A stretch of 61,418 nucleotides of DNA from Oligoflexia bacterium (GTDB lineage Bacteria; Bdellovibrionota; UBA1018; CAIPTA01; JAALKR01): positions 1 to 61,418 of the forward strand of contig JAALKR010000010.1 in the NCBI GenBank assembly GCA_011087955.1, read 5' to 3'. The notes under the pieces were generated by a model, which saw nothing but the letters and a program-made list of their open reading frames with translations, was not told the DNA's origin and made no database searches. This document shows positions 19,338 through 27,810 of this stretch, piece after piece. Numbering within the stretch: the stretch's first letter is position 1; every line of letters begins with the position of its first letter. The position numbers and the translations under genes were made by a program.

Positions 19338-19349
19338 TCAACGTATTAG
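19119..19349 (+). CDS. Possible small basic protein antisense to the ccsA-actA gap
   Basis: A 76-codon frame opens at ATG 19119 with AAGGA just upstream and closes at TAG 19349, overlapping the ccsA 3' end on the other strand. The product is basic and contains NRREYFRQILPRLGNRF, which superficially looks like a twin-arginine motif but is not followed by a hydrophobic core. Codon choice is not obviously random. No family is recognised and it may be a chance frame. Confidence 0.25.
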   Translation: MIIPGTILRKNTAVGPVTPSLQPISTEQMNGAKQKKNSQSINRREYFRQILPRLGNRFTKGIREINSAERDIMSTY

Positions 19350-21104
19350 AGCCGATCTAACTTTAAAAGCAGCTAGCGCAACAAAAACGCATTGCAGGAC
19401 GGAATAAACAAAAACCTCTGTGTTTCCACCACTAGAGAAACCATAGCTATGTAAACCGGCACCAAGGATAAAATTCACTCCGTACCAAGCCATCAAAACC
19501 AAAAGAAAGGCAATTATACAGGAAGCGAGAAACCCAAAATCTTTTACCATTCCTCTATACCGAGCATGAATTATCGCTATGTAACCAAGAAACGCAATTA
19601 ATGCCCAAGTTTCCTTTGGATCCCAGCCCCAAAATCTTCCCCAAGAATAGTCGGCCCAAATACCACCGAGAATCGTTCCAGTGCCTAGCAGAACGACACC
19701 GATTTGAACCGATCGATACGCATATTGTGCCATTGGTTTAAGTGGAAATAACTTTGAAGTTCTTCCAAGAAAAACTAGTGGAGCGATTGCTAAATTTCCA
19801 AGCATTAACGACAAAGCAAATGCCGCATAACTAAGCGTGATTGTCAAAACATGAATCAATAACCAAAAATTTGAACGAAGAACCGGCTCTAGTGGATGAA
19901 TGGAGTTATCAAGAACGGCGGAGCTTAGATCAGAAATCATGAGGCAAAGGATTGCAAAAATTAAGGAACAAATTGATACGACACGCCTTTTATTTAGTAA
20001 TTCGATAATAAACCCGAAAAACATAGAGCCGAAAGCTACCCAAATTACAGATTCATACATGTTGGTTACCGGTGGTCTCTCTGCAATCATACAACGGAGA
20101 TAGTAGCCGTAGATTTGTAGGCCAAAGCTGATAAGGAAAAGTCCTAAGCCCAAGAAGTAGGTCGTTGAATTTGGTAGCCCTTCTTTCATAGAAGCTACTG
20201 TCGAGCTGTCACGGACTAAGGAAGCCGACAGTAGAATCAGTGATAGTAGTGCTACCACCCAGGCCCATCGGAATGGTCTAGCCTCATTGTAGTGTACTTC
20301 TCGGGCCATTACCGTTGTGGAAGGATACACTTCCGTATTAACCAATGAGGCCATTTGCATAAATTCAGATACTTTTTCTTTTGTACGTAGCTGCTGCTCG
20401 GGGTCTGTGTTTTGAAAGGCCGCTGCAATCAACCAAAAACGAAGTTTTTGTTCTTCTGAAGTCTGATCTAGCCCCACCCACTTATCCGAGTCAGCTCCGG
20501 ACTCTGGGGGAACTAGGGCTAGTATTTTACCAGATACAAGAAATGAAAATACAGAGACTTGATTCCGGATTTGGGAAACCGCTTGATAGTAGGGATCGAG
20601 TTTTTCATTCCCCGCTTCCTTGTTTTGCAGCTCTTGAGTTAGCGGCAGGATCTTCTGATTCAAGCGCAGCTCTTTTAATGAAAAATACTTACGATCAAGC
20701 TCCAACCCCAGGTCTTTTTTTAGCGGTGTATAGCGGACGGGTACTATAGGATGACTTTCCCAAAATTTCGGATGAAATAGCATGGAGAAGAAGATTTCTA
20801 CCGGGTGACGACCTTTCACCTTTTCCTTGCCATGAAGTAAATGAATTATTTCTCTGGCTAGCGTGTCGACAGGCTTTATTCGTCCACCCGACTGCACCGG
20901 CAAGACTGCTATGCCCGCAACCGCCACTTTTTCTCTCGCCGGACGTTCTAGTGGGTTTTTAATCGGCTCACCAGTGCCCATTTTCCCAGGTGCAATTTCC
21001 GATTGCTTCATTTGATCGGCAAAAGTAGTTGCTGAAAAAATTGTAAAGATCGAAACCAAGATCCATATCCATTGAATTCGAAACAAATTACAGTACGAGC
21101 TCAT
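19338..21104 (-). CDS. ccsA: Cytochrome c biogenesis protein CcsA (ResC), system II
   Basis: 588-residue membrane protein that exports haem and, with its partner, attaches it to CxxCH motifs. The C-terminal half holds the CcsA/CcmC core: MIAERPPVTNMYESVIW and the haem-handling WGRFWGWDPKETWAL, with flanking His residues. The N-terminal half is a signal-like helix and a long periplasmic domain, an extended form of the family. ATG 21104 is preferred over the longer frame because GGAGGTGA sits six bases upstream, and it then overlaps ccsB by exactly four bases. It serves the many haem c proteins encoded downstream. Confidence 0.9.
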   Translation of the reverse strand: MSSYCNLFRIQWIWILVSIFTIFSATTFADQMKQSEIAPGKMGTGEPIKNPLERPAREKVAVAGIAVLPVQSGGRIKPVDTLAREIIHLLHGKEKVKGRHPVEIFFSMLFHPKFWESHPIVPVRYTPLKKDLGLELDRKYFSLKELRLNQKILPLTQELQNKEAGNEKLDPYYQAVSQIRNQVSVFSFLVSGKILALVPPESGADSDKWVGLDQTSEEQKLRFWLIAAAFQNTDPEQQLRTKEKVSEFMQMASLVNTEVYPSTTVMAREVHYNEARPFRWAWVVALLSLILLSASLVRDSSTVASMKEGLPNSTTYFLGLGLFLISFGLQIYGYYLRCMIAERPPVTNMYESVIWVAFGSMFFGFIIELLNKRRVVSICSLIFAILCLMISDLSSAVLDNSIHPLEPVLRSNFWLLIHVLTITLSYAAFALSLMLGNLAIAPLVFLGRTSKLFPLKPMAQYAYRSVQIGVVLLGTGTILGGIWADYSWGRFWGWDPKETWALIAFLGYIAIIHARYRGMVKDFGFLASCIIAFLLVLMAWYGVNFILGAGLHSYGFSSGGNTEVFVYSVLQCVFVALAAFKVRSALIR

Positions 21105-22603
21105 GCGGTCACCTCCGTCGGCCTTTTCTGAAGCCATTTACTTTTTCCGCTATATATTGGCCGAAAATAAAACATTAAAATAATTCCTAGGGTTAGCATC
21201 AAGCAGCCTAGATACTTCGTCCATCTCCCCGGATCACGGTTGACAGACAATACCGAAATCACCGGGTTACCGTTCTGGTCCATCGAGTAAGAAGATTGAT
21301 AGAAGGTGAAGTTTTTATGATGGAGTGGCTCATTCATTTTAATCAAGATTTGCTCAGCTGTATTGTCGACAGAGACCCTACTTTCGTAAGACTTGGGCCT
21401 TGTGCTACCTTCATAAAAGCTTATGTCGAAGCGACGCAAGCGGATGGGAAATCCCAGGGGAACCTGCTTCTTTGTGTATTGAACATAGAACAAATACTGG
21501 TCCCATAATATTTGTGCGGCAGCGCCCATTTCCAGCCAACGTGTCTCACTATTCAAACGAATTTCAATCGCCTCTACTGCACCCTTTGCCCCCTTTGGTG
21601 CTTTTGTATAACGGGTAGATGGAATCGCGGAGGCGTGGAACTCTTCCAAAAGAAACTCAAAATCCATCCAACCGAGGAGCATTCGATTCTCGGGCTTGGC
21701 TTCGCCTATCTTTTGGATTTTTATGGACTTTCGTGGCACTTGTGCCAGATGTGGTCGCAGTTTACCTTTAGAGTTCTTTTCCAAATAGATAAACAGAGTG
21801 CGTTTATCTCGACCTTCTGTCATCTGCGGGAGATCCTGATAGAATTCAATTCGAGCTGGACCTAAGTCAACTTGTGAGCCTTGCACCCCATTTAGGAATA
21901 GCCACTGGTCGATGTTGGCCCGGGAACCCATTAAGCGAAAATAAATTGCCGGCACACCTAAATTAGAACCTTTTGGTGGCTGTCGCACCCCAACATGCCG
22001 GTGAGCATACGGCCACCAGTCTAGCACCTCTAGTTTAGTTCTTCTATTGGCGTCGTTCCCATCATAGTCTTGTAAGTCAATGTTCCATTCTTCGGGGCCA
22101 GTAAAGCCAGAAACTGGGTTGTAATCGAGCCGTTTACTTAGGAGTCGCTGGTATTCCTTGCCTGGAACTGCCTGCCAGACATGGAGGTAATCCTCCTCAA
22201 GCTGAACTACTTGTTGAGTTTCGTCGACGCCCATGGAAATGTTGCCGTCTACTCCCCAAAGGGCCGTCATTAGTGAGCCAATTAAAAGGATGATTAAACC
22301 AAGGTGAGTGACCAAGAATCCGATATGGTAGCGCTTCCACGGCAAGCGACTAAGGGCTGCAAAAAGCAAGTTCAACATAAAGAGCACCAGGATACTAGTG
22401 AACCAAAACCCTCGATAGACGATGGAAAAGGCTACTTCCCGGTCATATTTGGCCTCATAGATAGTGCCCACGGCAGAAAAAACCGCGATGGCCAAAATGA
22501 CAAAAACAGCTAATTCAATGGATGCAAGAAAGTTGAAAGTCTTATGGAATGCCCAACTTAGGCCTCTGTTGGCTAGTTGTTTCGTCGGCTTAGCTTTGGT
22601 CAC
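21101..22603 (-). CDS. ccsB: Cytochrome c biogenesis protein CcsB (ResB/Ccs1), system II
   Basis: 500 residues, partner of CcsA in haem ligation. Three N-terminal membrane helices (including SIELAVFVILAIAVFSAVGT and the segment around HIGFLVTHLGLIILLIGS), a large periplasmic domain, and a last helix near residue 470 are the ResB layout. HHKNFTFYQSSY near 430 is a typical ResB C-terminal signature. The start is GTG 22603 with GAGGAAA upstream. Twenty-seven bases separate it from secG. Confidence 0.9.
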   Translation of the reverse strand: MTKAKPTKQLANRGLSWAFHKTFNFLASIELAVFVILAIAVFSAVGTIYEAKYDREVAFSIVYRGFWFTSILVLFMLNLLFAALSRLPWKRYHIGFLVTHLGLIILLIGSLMTALWGVDGNISMGVDETQQVVQLEEDYLHVWQAVPGKEYQRLLSKRLDYNPVSGFTGPEEWNIDLQDYDGNDANRRTKLEVLDWWPYAHRHVGVRQPPKGSNLGVPAIYFRLMGSRANIDQWLFLNGVQGSQVDLGPARIEFYQDLPQMTEGRDKRTLFIYLEKNSKGKLRPHLAQVPRKSIKIQKIGEAKPENRMLLGWMDFEFLLEEFHASAIPSTRYTKAPKGAKGAVEAIEIRLNSETRWLEMGAAAQILWDQYLFYVQYTKKQVPLGFPIRLRRFDISFYEGSTRPKSYESRVSVDNTAEQILIKMNEPLHHKNFTFYQSSYSMDQNGNPVISVLSVNRDPGRWTKYLGCLMLTLGIILMFYFRPIYSGKSKWLQKRPTEVTA

Positions 22604-22630
22604 CGAAATTTCCTCAGTGAGATAATTGAT

Positions 22631-22945
22631 TTATTTAGTTTTTTTAGCTGCCGGAGGAGAGTCTACTACTTCAGTCTGTACAGCAGACTTAGAGTCATCA
22701 AAAATTGATTTGTCCGAATCCGTTGAATTCATACGTGTGATCGTGATTGACGTGATAACGAAAAGCACGCCTAGAATGGCGGTTACTTTTGTGAAGAAAT
22801 TGCCGCCGCCGGAAGCGCCAAACAGGGACTGTGAAGTGCCGCCACCCATTACGAGTCCGCCACCTTTGCCAGGCTGTACCAAGACCACGACGGTAAGAAA
22901 GACCGCAATAACGCAGTGTACAACATTTAAGAAAGTGATGCTCAT
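22631..22945 (-). CDS. secG: Preprotein translocase subunit SecG
   Basis: 104 residues with two membrane helices (about 4-25 and 55-75) linked by the family's Gly-rich loop: VVLVQPGKGGGLVMGGG and LFGASGGGNFFTKVTA. SecG assists SecYE in protein export. The charged, Ala-rich tail is variable in the family. It follows tpiA in the same direction, the common gapA-pgk-tpiA-secG order. GGAG precedes ATG 22945. Confidence 0.95.
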   Translation of the reverse strand: MSITFLNVVHCVIAVFLTVVVLVQPGKGGGLVMGGGTSQSLFGASGGGNFFTKVTAILGVLFVITSITITRMNSTDSDKSIFDDSKSAVQTEVVDSPPAAKKTK

Positions 22946-22975
22946 TCTAAATCTCCACTCTACAGTGTCAGGAAC

Positions 22976-23779
22976 CTAACATTCTTTTGCTTCGGCAGCA
23001 ATCCGGAAGAAAGAACTCGCCTCTAAGCTCGCACCACCCACTAAGACACCGTCTATGTCGGGCTGTTCTAGCAATTCCTTACTATTACTAGACTTTACAC
23101 TACCACCGTAGAGAATACGCATTTTGTTTGAGGCGGAATCACCCCAGGCCTTGCGGAAGAAATCCCTAAGGTGCTGCTGAACGTCTTGAGCCTCCTCCGA
23201 AGTTGCCGTCTTTCCTGTGCCAATCGCCCAGACCGGTTCATAGGCTAGAACGAACCCTTCGGGCATCACTGAGGAAATTGCCGTGAAGGCCGCGCATTGG
23301 GCGTCCATGATCTCGAATATTTTCCCAGACTCGCGCTCTTCTAAGCTTTCCCCCACGCAAAGAATAGCCCGCATGCCATTCTCATGAGCAGCCAGTGCTC
23401 GGTTGGCCGCAGATTCGTTGGATTCCGCGAAATATTGCCGGCGCTCAGAATGGCCTGCCAGAACATAACGACAACCAAGCTCACGAACGAGACTAGGAGC
23501 TAATTCACCAGTAAAGGCTCCATTAGACTCCCAATGCATGTTTTGCACACCCCAAGAAAAAGCGGTGATTCCAAGCATATCGCAGCGCTTTTCCCCTTCC
23601 ACACGCCAAAACTCCCGCACAGAGGAAAGAGTCGCAGATTGCGGAAATACGACATACTCAGCGTCAAAGTCGGCCGAATCCCGATCTTCAAATTTCGACC
23701 AGAAGTCACGGAGAAACTCTTCCGTCTCGTTGACTCCTTTGTTCATTTTCCAATTTCCGGCGTAGAGTTTCTTTCTCAC
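22976..23779 (-). CDS. tpiA: Triosephosphate isomerase
   Basis: Interconverts dihydroxyacetone phosphate and glyceraldehyde 3-phosphate. 267 residues, slightly longer than the usual 250. The active site is complete: AGNWKMNK (Lys11), LAGHSERR (His110), AYEPVWAIGTGK (Glu181, followed by the mobile loop) and the phosphate-binding ILYGGSVK. The start is GTG 23779, which overlaps the pgk stop by four bases, with AGGAAAG upstream. Confidence 0.97.
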   Translation of the reverse strand: MRKKLYAGNWKMNKGVNETEEFLRDFWSKFEDRDSADFDAEYVVFPQSATLSSVREFWRVEGEKRCDMLGITAFSWGVQNMHWESNGAFTGELAPSLVRELGCRYVLAGHSERRQYFAESNESAANRALAAHENGMRAILCVGESLEERESGKIFEIMDAQCAAFTAISSVMPEGFVLAYEPVWAIGTGKTATSEEAQDVQQHLRDFFRKAWGDSASNKMRILYGGSVKSSNSKELLEQPDIDGVLVGGASLEASSFFRIAAEAKEC

Positions 23780-24987
23780 TTCAACTTTCCTGCTTTCTTC
23801 CTATTGAGAATACTGATCCCCGGTAGTCCATGGCCTTCCAAGTATTTGAGACTGGCCCCGCCTCCAGTGCTCAACAAGTCATAATCTTCTGGCCTACCTA
23901 GGGCTTTAATGGCTGAGATTGTATCTCCACCGCCGGCTACCTTGAGTGCTTCCAGCCCACCGATTGCGTCAGCAATGGCTTGCGTGCCTACGGCGTACTT
24001 GTCACTCTCGAATAGACCCATTGGTCCGTTCCAGAAAAGAGTTTTGGTACCAGCAAGAGCTTGTGTAAATTTCTCGATTGACTTTGGGCCAATATCCAGA
24101 GCTGCCGCATCCTTTGGGATATTGATTTGTGTAATTGTCTCTGGATTTTCGAAATGTGGATCTTTCTCCGGGTAAACAACCACATGATCAACAGGGAGGT
24201 GAATCTCCACAGCTAATTGCTCCGACAAAGAAAGAATTTCTTTCGCTGCAGCCATACCCTCATTCTCGCATTTCGACTGACCAATCTCGTGCCCCTTTGC
24301 TGCCAAAAACGCATAGGACATAGCGCCACCGATGATCAAGCGATCCACATGGCGCATGAGATTTTCAATGGCCTTAAGCTTATCCGTTACCTTCGCACCG
24401 CCAGCAACTAAAACAAAAGGATACTCAGGCTTAATTAAGAGGCGGTCCAAGAATTGAAGCTCCTTTTGGACCAAGTACCCAGCCCCTGCCTGAGGAATAT
24501 GCATAGGAACACCGTAGACGCTAGCGTGCTTTCGATGAGCGGTTCCGAATGCATCGTTGATATAGACATCCGCTAGTCGAGCTAGGTCGTGGACAAACTC
24601 CTCATCATTGGTTTCCTCGCCTGGATGAAACCGTAAATTCTCTAATAGAATAATTTCTTTTCCGAGGCCGTGGCGGGCTAATTGATGAACCCCATCGTCA
24701 TAATACTTATCCGTCAAAATAACCTCTTCATCTAAGGCTTCTGCTAAATAACGTCCAACCGGTTCCAATGAAAATTGTGGGTCCACTTTTCCGCCTGGGC
24801 GTCCTAAATGCGACGATATGATGAGGCGTGCACCTTTTTCGACACAGAATTTGATCGTTGGTAGAGCTTCGTCAATCCGAGTTGTGTCCCGAATGTCACC
24901 AGTTACTTTGTTCATCGGAACGTTGAGATCAAGTCGTAGGAAAATCGCTTTACCCTCTATGTCGAAATCATCGATATAGTGGATCAA
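23776..24987 (-). CDS. pgk: Phosphoglycerate kinase
   Basis: Makes ATP from 1,3-bisphosphoglycerate. 403 residues, normal length. Family marks are FLRLDLNVPMN at the start, the substrate-binding SSHLGRPGG, LLENLRFHPGEE, and the C-terminal GGGDTISAI nucleotide loop. The apparent start is TTG 24987, overlapping the gapA stop by four bases with GGAG upstream, so translation is coupled along gapA-pgk-tpiA. Confidence 0.97.
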   Translation of the reverse strand: MIHYIDDFDIEGKAIFLRLDLNVPMNKVTGDIRDTTRIDEALPTIKFCVEKGARLIISSHLGRPGGKVDPQFSLEPVGRYLAEALDEEVILTDKYYDDGVHQLARHGLGKEIILLENLRFHPGEETNDEEFVHDLARLADVYINDAFGTAHRKHASVYGVPMHIPQAGAGYLVQKELQFLDRLLIKPEYPFVLVAGGAKVTDKLKAIENLMRHVDRLIIGGAMSYAFLAAKGHEIGQSKCENEGMAAAKEILSLSEQLAVEIHLPVDHVVVYPEKDPHFENPETITQINIPKDAAALDIGPKSIEKFTQALAGTKTLFWNGPMGLFESDKYAVGTQAIADAIGGLEALKVAGGGDTISAIKALGRPEDYDLLSTGGGASLKYLEGHGLPGISILNRKKAGKLK

Positions 24988-25991
24988 AGTTTTGCTCCAA
25001 GCATTTTAGCTAGGTCGAGCAAACGCATAGAATAACCACTTTCGTTGTCGTACCAGGTTAATACTTTGACCATAGTACTGTCGATAACTTGCGTGCTCAT
25101 GGCATCGAAAGCAGAAGAGTGCGTATCCCCGTTATAGTCGCCGCTTACCAGCGGAAGATCACTATAATGCAGAATTCCTTTAAGCTCTCCATTAGCTGCG
25201 CGCTTCATGGCCGCATTTACAGAGTCAGTGCTCACTGCTTTTTTCAATTCAACCGTCAAATCCACAACAGAAACGTTCGGAGTCGGAACACGCATTGCAA
25301 ACCCATCCAGTTTGCCCTTTAAGTGAGGCATCACCAAGCCGATTGCCTTGGCCGCACCTGTTGAAGTAGGAATCATATTTACAGCTGCTGCTCGGGCACG
25401 TCGTAGATCCTTGTGGGGTAAATCCAAAATTCGTTGGTCATTCGTGTAAGAATGGATCGTAGTCATCAGGCCGCGCTGGATTCCGCCGAAAACCTCATCG
25501 AGAACTTTAGCTACTGGCGCTAATGCGTTCGTTGTACAGGAGGCGTTAGACACCACATCATGTTTTCCAGTGTCATAGGAGTCTTGGTTGATTCCCATAC
25601 AAACCGTGAGGTCCGCATCCTTAGAGGGGGCTGAAATTAGAACTTTCTTAGCCCCGCCGGCTAAATGCAATGCTGCTTTTTCTCTCGCAGTGAAAACACC
25701 GGTACACTCTAGGACAATGTCTACATCGATTTGTTTCCAGGGCAAATTTGCCGGGTCCCGCTCACTCAGCATTTGAATCCGCTTCCCGTCTACCAACATT
25801 ACGGATCCATCTACAGTCACGTCCTGAGGCAGGTTGCCGTGAACCGAGTCATATTTGAACAGGTGAGCCGCAGTGTGTACATCGCCTAAATCATTGATGG
25901 CTACGATTTCGAGATCTGATTCCTCCAGCGCGAGGCGAGCTACTTTCCGACCAATTCGTCCAAATCCGTTGATACCAATTTTTAATGCCAT
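24984..25991 (-). CDS. gapA: Glyceraldehyde-3-phosphate dehydrogenase, NAD type
   Basis: 335 residues. NAD-binding GINGFGRIGR at the N-terminus, Asp34 where NAD-preferring enzymes have an acidic residue, catalytic Cys152 in SNASCTTNALAP and His180 in HSYTNDQ. It is the first gene of the glycolytic operon. AGGAGA lies just ahead of ATG 25991. A tandem 18-base duplication lies directly upstream in the divergent gap. Confidence 0.97.
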   Translation of the reverse strand: MALKIGINGFGRIGRKVARLALEESDLEIVAINDLGDVHTAAHLFKYDSVHGNLPQDVTVDGSVMLVDGKRIQMLSERDPANLPWKQIDVDIVLECTGVFTAREKAALHLAGGAKKVLISAPSKDADLTVCMGINQDSYDTGKHDVVSNASCTTNALAPVAKVLDEVFGGIQRGLMTTIHSYTNDQRILDLPHKDLRRARAAAVNMIPTSTGAAKAIGLVMPHLKGKLDGFAMRVPTPNVSVVDLTVELKKAVSTDSVNAAMKRAANGELKGILHYSDLPLVSGDYNGDTHSSAFDAMSTQVIDSTMVKVLTWYDNESGYSMRLLDLAKMLGAKL

Positions 25992-26006
25992 GATTCTCCT
26001 CTGCAG

Positions 26007-26042
26007 CTGATTAAGCTCTATTAGCTGATTAAGCTCTATTTG
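26007..26042. repeat. Two tandem copies of an 18-base unit upstream of gapA
   Basis: AGCTGATTAAGCTCTATT occurs twice head to tail, followed by shorter TGTCTA(T/C)TT echoes to about 26075. It fills most of the 116-base gap between divergent gapA and the YhaM-like gene. It may affect the gapA promoter or may simply be slippage. Confidence 0.75.
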
Positions 26043-26107
26043 TCTATTTGTCTACTTGGCCCACTTGTCTACTTCTCCTTGAGACATATTTACGATATGA
26101 GTAGCAG

Positions 26108-27112
26108 ATGCAATATTCACAGCTTGTCGCAGAATTAGAGCCTCGGAAAGATATCGAGAGCGCCTTCCTCGTAAAGTACTTGGGACTACAGTTTGACAAA
26201 AAAGGTAAACCCTATCTTAACATTATGTTGATGGACCGAAGTGGTGAAGTAGAAGGCCGCGTTTGGAATGATGCAATAGGCGTTTTTGAGTCCGTGCAGG
26301 CGAAAGATATTGTGCGTGTGGCTGGAAAAGTGAACCTATATCAAGGCAAAAAGCAATTGGTGCTTGAAGTTGTGGAGAAGACTCCAGACGGCATGTATCC
26401 CGTGGATCGCTTTCTCCCTCATACTCCCTACGACGTCGAAAAAATGTACGGTGAGCTGCTGGCCATGGTGGAAGCCATGGAAGGAGAGTTTGAGCGGAGG
26501 CTGGGCCTTGCGGTCTTACAAGACCCTAAAATTGCTGAAGACGTTAAACAAGCGCCAGCGGCGAAGTCTATACATCATGCTTATATCGGTGGATTGCTTG
26601 AGCACGTATTGAGCATTTGTCGAATATTGCACTTTCTTGGTGACCACTACCGAGCCTATTATGGTCCGGCACTGAATAAAGATCTTTTGATCCTCGGTGG
26701 TATTTTCCATGATATTGGCAAAGTGGAAGAGCTTTCCTGGGGGCGCGGAACGGAGTATAGCGATTCCGGTCGCTTTGTTGGGCACCTAGTACAAGGTTGT
26801 GAGCTGATAGATCGGCACATTCAAAAAATTGAAGGTTTTCCGGAGGACCTTCGTTTGCAAGTGAAGCATCAGATTCTGGCCCATCACGGAAAACTTGAAT
26901 TTGGTTCACCCAAGTTACCGTCCACGATAGAAGCCTTGATCGTGCATTATATCGATGACCTGGATTCCAAGGTAAATTCCATCTTCGGTATCATAGCTAA
27001 GGACGCGAACCCAGGCCGTTGGACCTCATATAGTAAGCATTACGATCGCTTGTTCTATAAGCCCGATCCATTGCCGAAGGCGCAAGGGGTGAGCCCTGGA
27101 TTGTCGGACTAG
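26108..27112 (+). CDS. YhaM-like 3'-5' exoribonuclease (OB fold plus HD domain)
   Basis: 334 residues. An N-terminal OB-fold nucleic-acid binding domain (about 15-95, with KGKPYLNIMLMDRSGEVEGR) is followed by an HD metal-dependent phosphohydrolase domain: H156-H157, GGLLEH (His166), HDIGK (His201-Asp202) and later His and Asp residues in KHQILAHHGKLEFG. This order is that of YhaM/CBF1 nucleases, which shorten RNA or single-stranded DNA from the 3' end. It stands alone on the plus strand, divergent from gapA. ATG 26108 lacks a strong ribosome site. Confidence 0.85.
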   Translation: MQYSQLVAELEPRKDIESAFLVKYLGLQFDKKGKPYLNIMLMDRSGEVEGRVWNDAIGVFESVQAKDIVRVAGKVNLYQGKKQLVLEVVEKTPDGMYPVDRFLPHTPYDVEKMYGELLAMVEAMEGEFERRLGLAVLQDPKIAEDVKQAPAAKSIHHAYIGGLLEHVLSICRILHFLGDHYRAYYGPALNKDLLILGGIFHDIGKVEELSWGRGTEYSDSGRFVGHLVQGCELIDRHIQKIEGFPEDLRLQVKHQILAHHGKLEFGSPKLPSTIEALIVHYIDDLDSKVNSIFGIIAKDANPGRWTSYSKHYDRLFYKPDPLPKAQGVSPGLSD

Positions 27113-27234
27113 AAGGCAAGCAGGTATCATCGAAAAACTGCTCCACTTCAGCAGTAGCCACAATGTATTATTAATGTTTGCCAAGCTCGTTGTTACGCTA
27201 GAGGACAGTAGGGGTGCTTGGTCACGTCTCTATG

Positions 27235-27777
27235 TCAGTGTTCGCCTTCGCGCAATATCCGGTCTGCCGCTGTTTCCAACGTGTGGTTGTCCTTATTTAC
27301 TAGGACATAGATTTTTTTCTTTTCCCAATCTACGGCTTCCCAGACGTCTCCTAGCTCATCGACTGCATCATGGACAGCCTCAATTCCATTCTGGCCTGAT
27401 TCGTCGAAGCATTGGTGGTACCAGGAGGCCACTAAGTCTACGATGAATTGAAGATTTTCCGTGAGTAGCTGAGGCTTTTCCGTAATGTTTGGGAGGGAGG
27501 GTAAGTCCATGGAAGCATAAAAGCTTGCAGCTCGTAGGACCCCTGCTTTCATAAGCGTCACACAAAGTAAAACTTCGTCAGGGTAGAATGCGCCATGAAC
27601 AGAAAATGAGGCTTCTCCTCGTTGTTTTTCAAACTGCGTATTAAATAGGCTTGTAACATCTTTGATAAAATCAGCTGGCAGTTTATTGGCCGGCTGAGAT
27701 TGAGGTTTCCTGGGCTCCATCACCATTCTTGCGGAGAACTGATCCTTCGTTATTTTATTCGTTGTTGTCTTATTCAT
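27235..27777 (-). CDS. Hypothetical soluble protein downstream of comM
   Basis: 180 residues, no signal peptide or membrane helix. A disordered Thr/Lys/Pro-rich N-terminus (about 1-35) leads into an acidic alpha/beta region (EVLLCVTLMKAGVLRAASFYAS, then DAVDELGDVWEAVDWEKKK). It recalls small domains that bind a partner rather than enzymes, but I recognise no family. It lies 33 bases after comM on the same strand and is probably co-transcribed with it. Confidence 0.65.
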   Translation of the reverse strand: MNKTTTNKITKDQFSARMVMEPRKPQSQPANKLPADFIKDVTSLFNTQFEKQRGEASFSVHGAFYPDEVLLCVTLMKAGVLRAASFYASMDLPSLPNITEKPQLLTENLQFIVDLVASWYHQCFDESGQNGIEAVHDAVDELGDVWEAVDWEKKKIYVLVNKDNHTLETAADRILREGEH

Positions 27778-27810
27778 TATTGCAGAAACTACGTCATATC
27801 CCGAACGTCG

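Noticed and set aside
27174-27446. Plus-strand frame antisense to the hypothetical gene downstream of comM
   Set aside because: Pro/Leu/Arg-rich shadow product, no ribosome site, and it opposes a better minus-strand frame.
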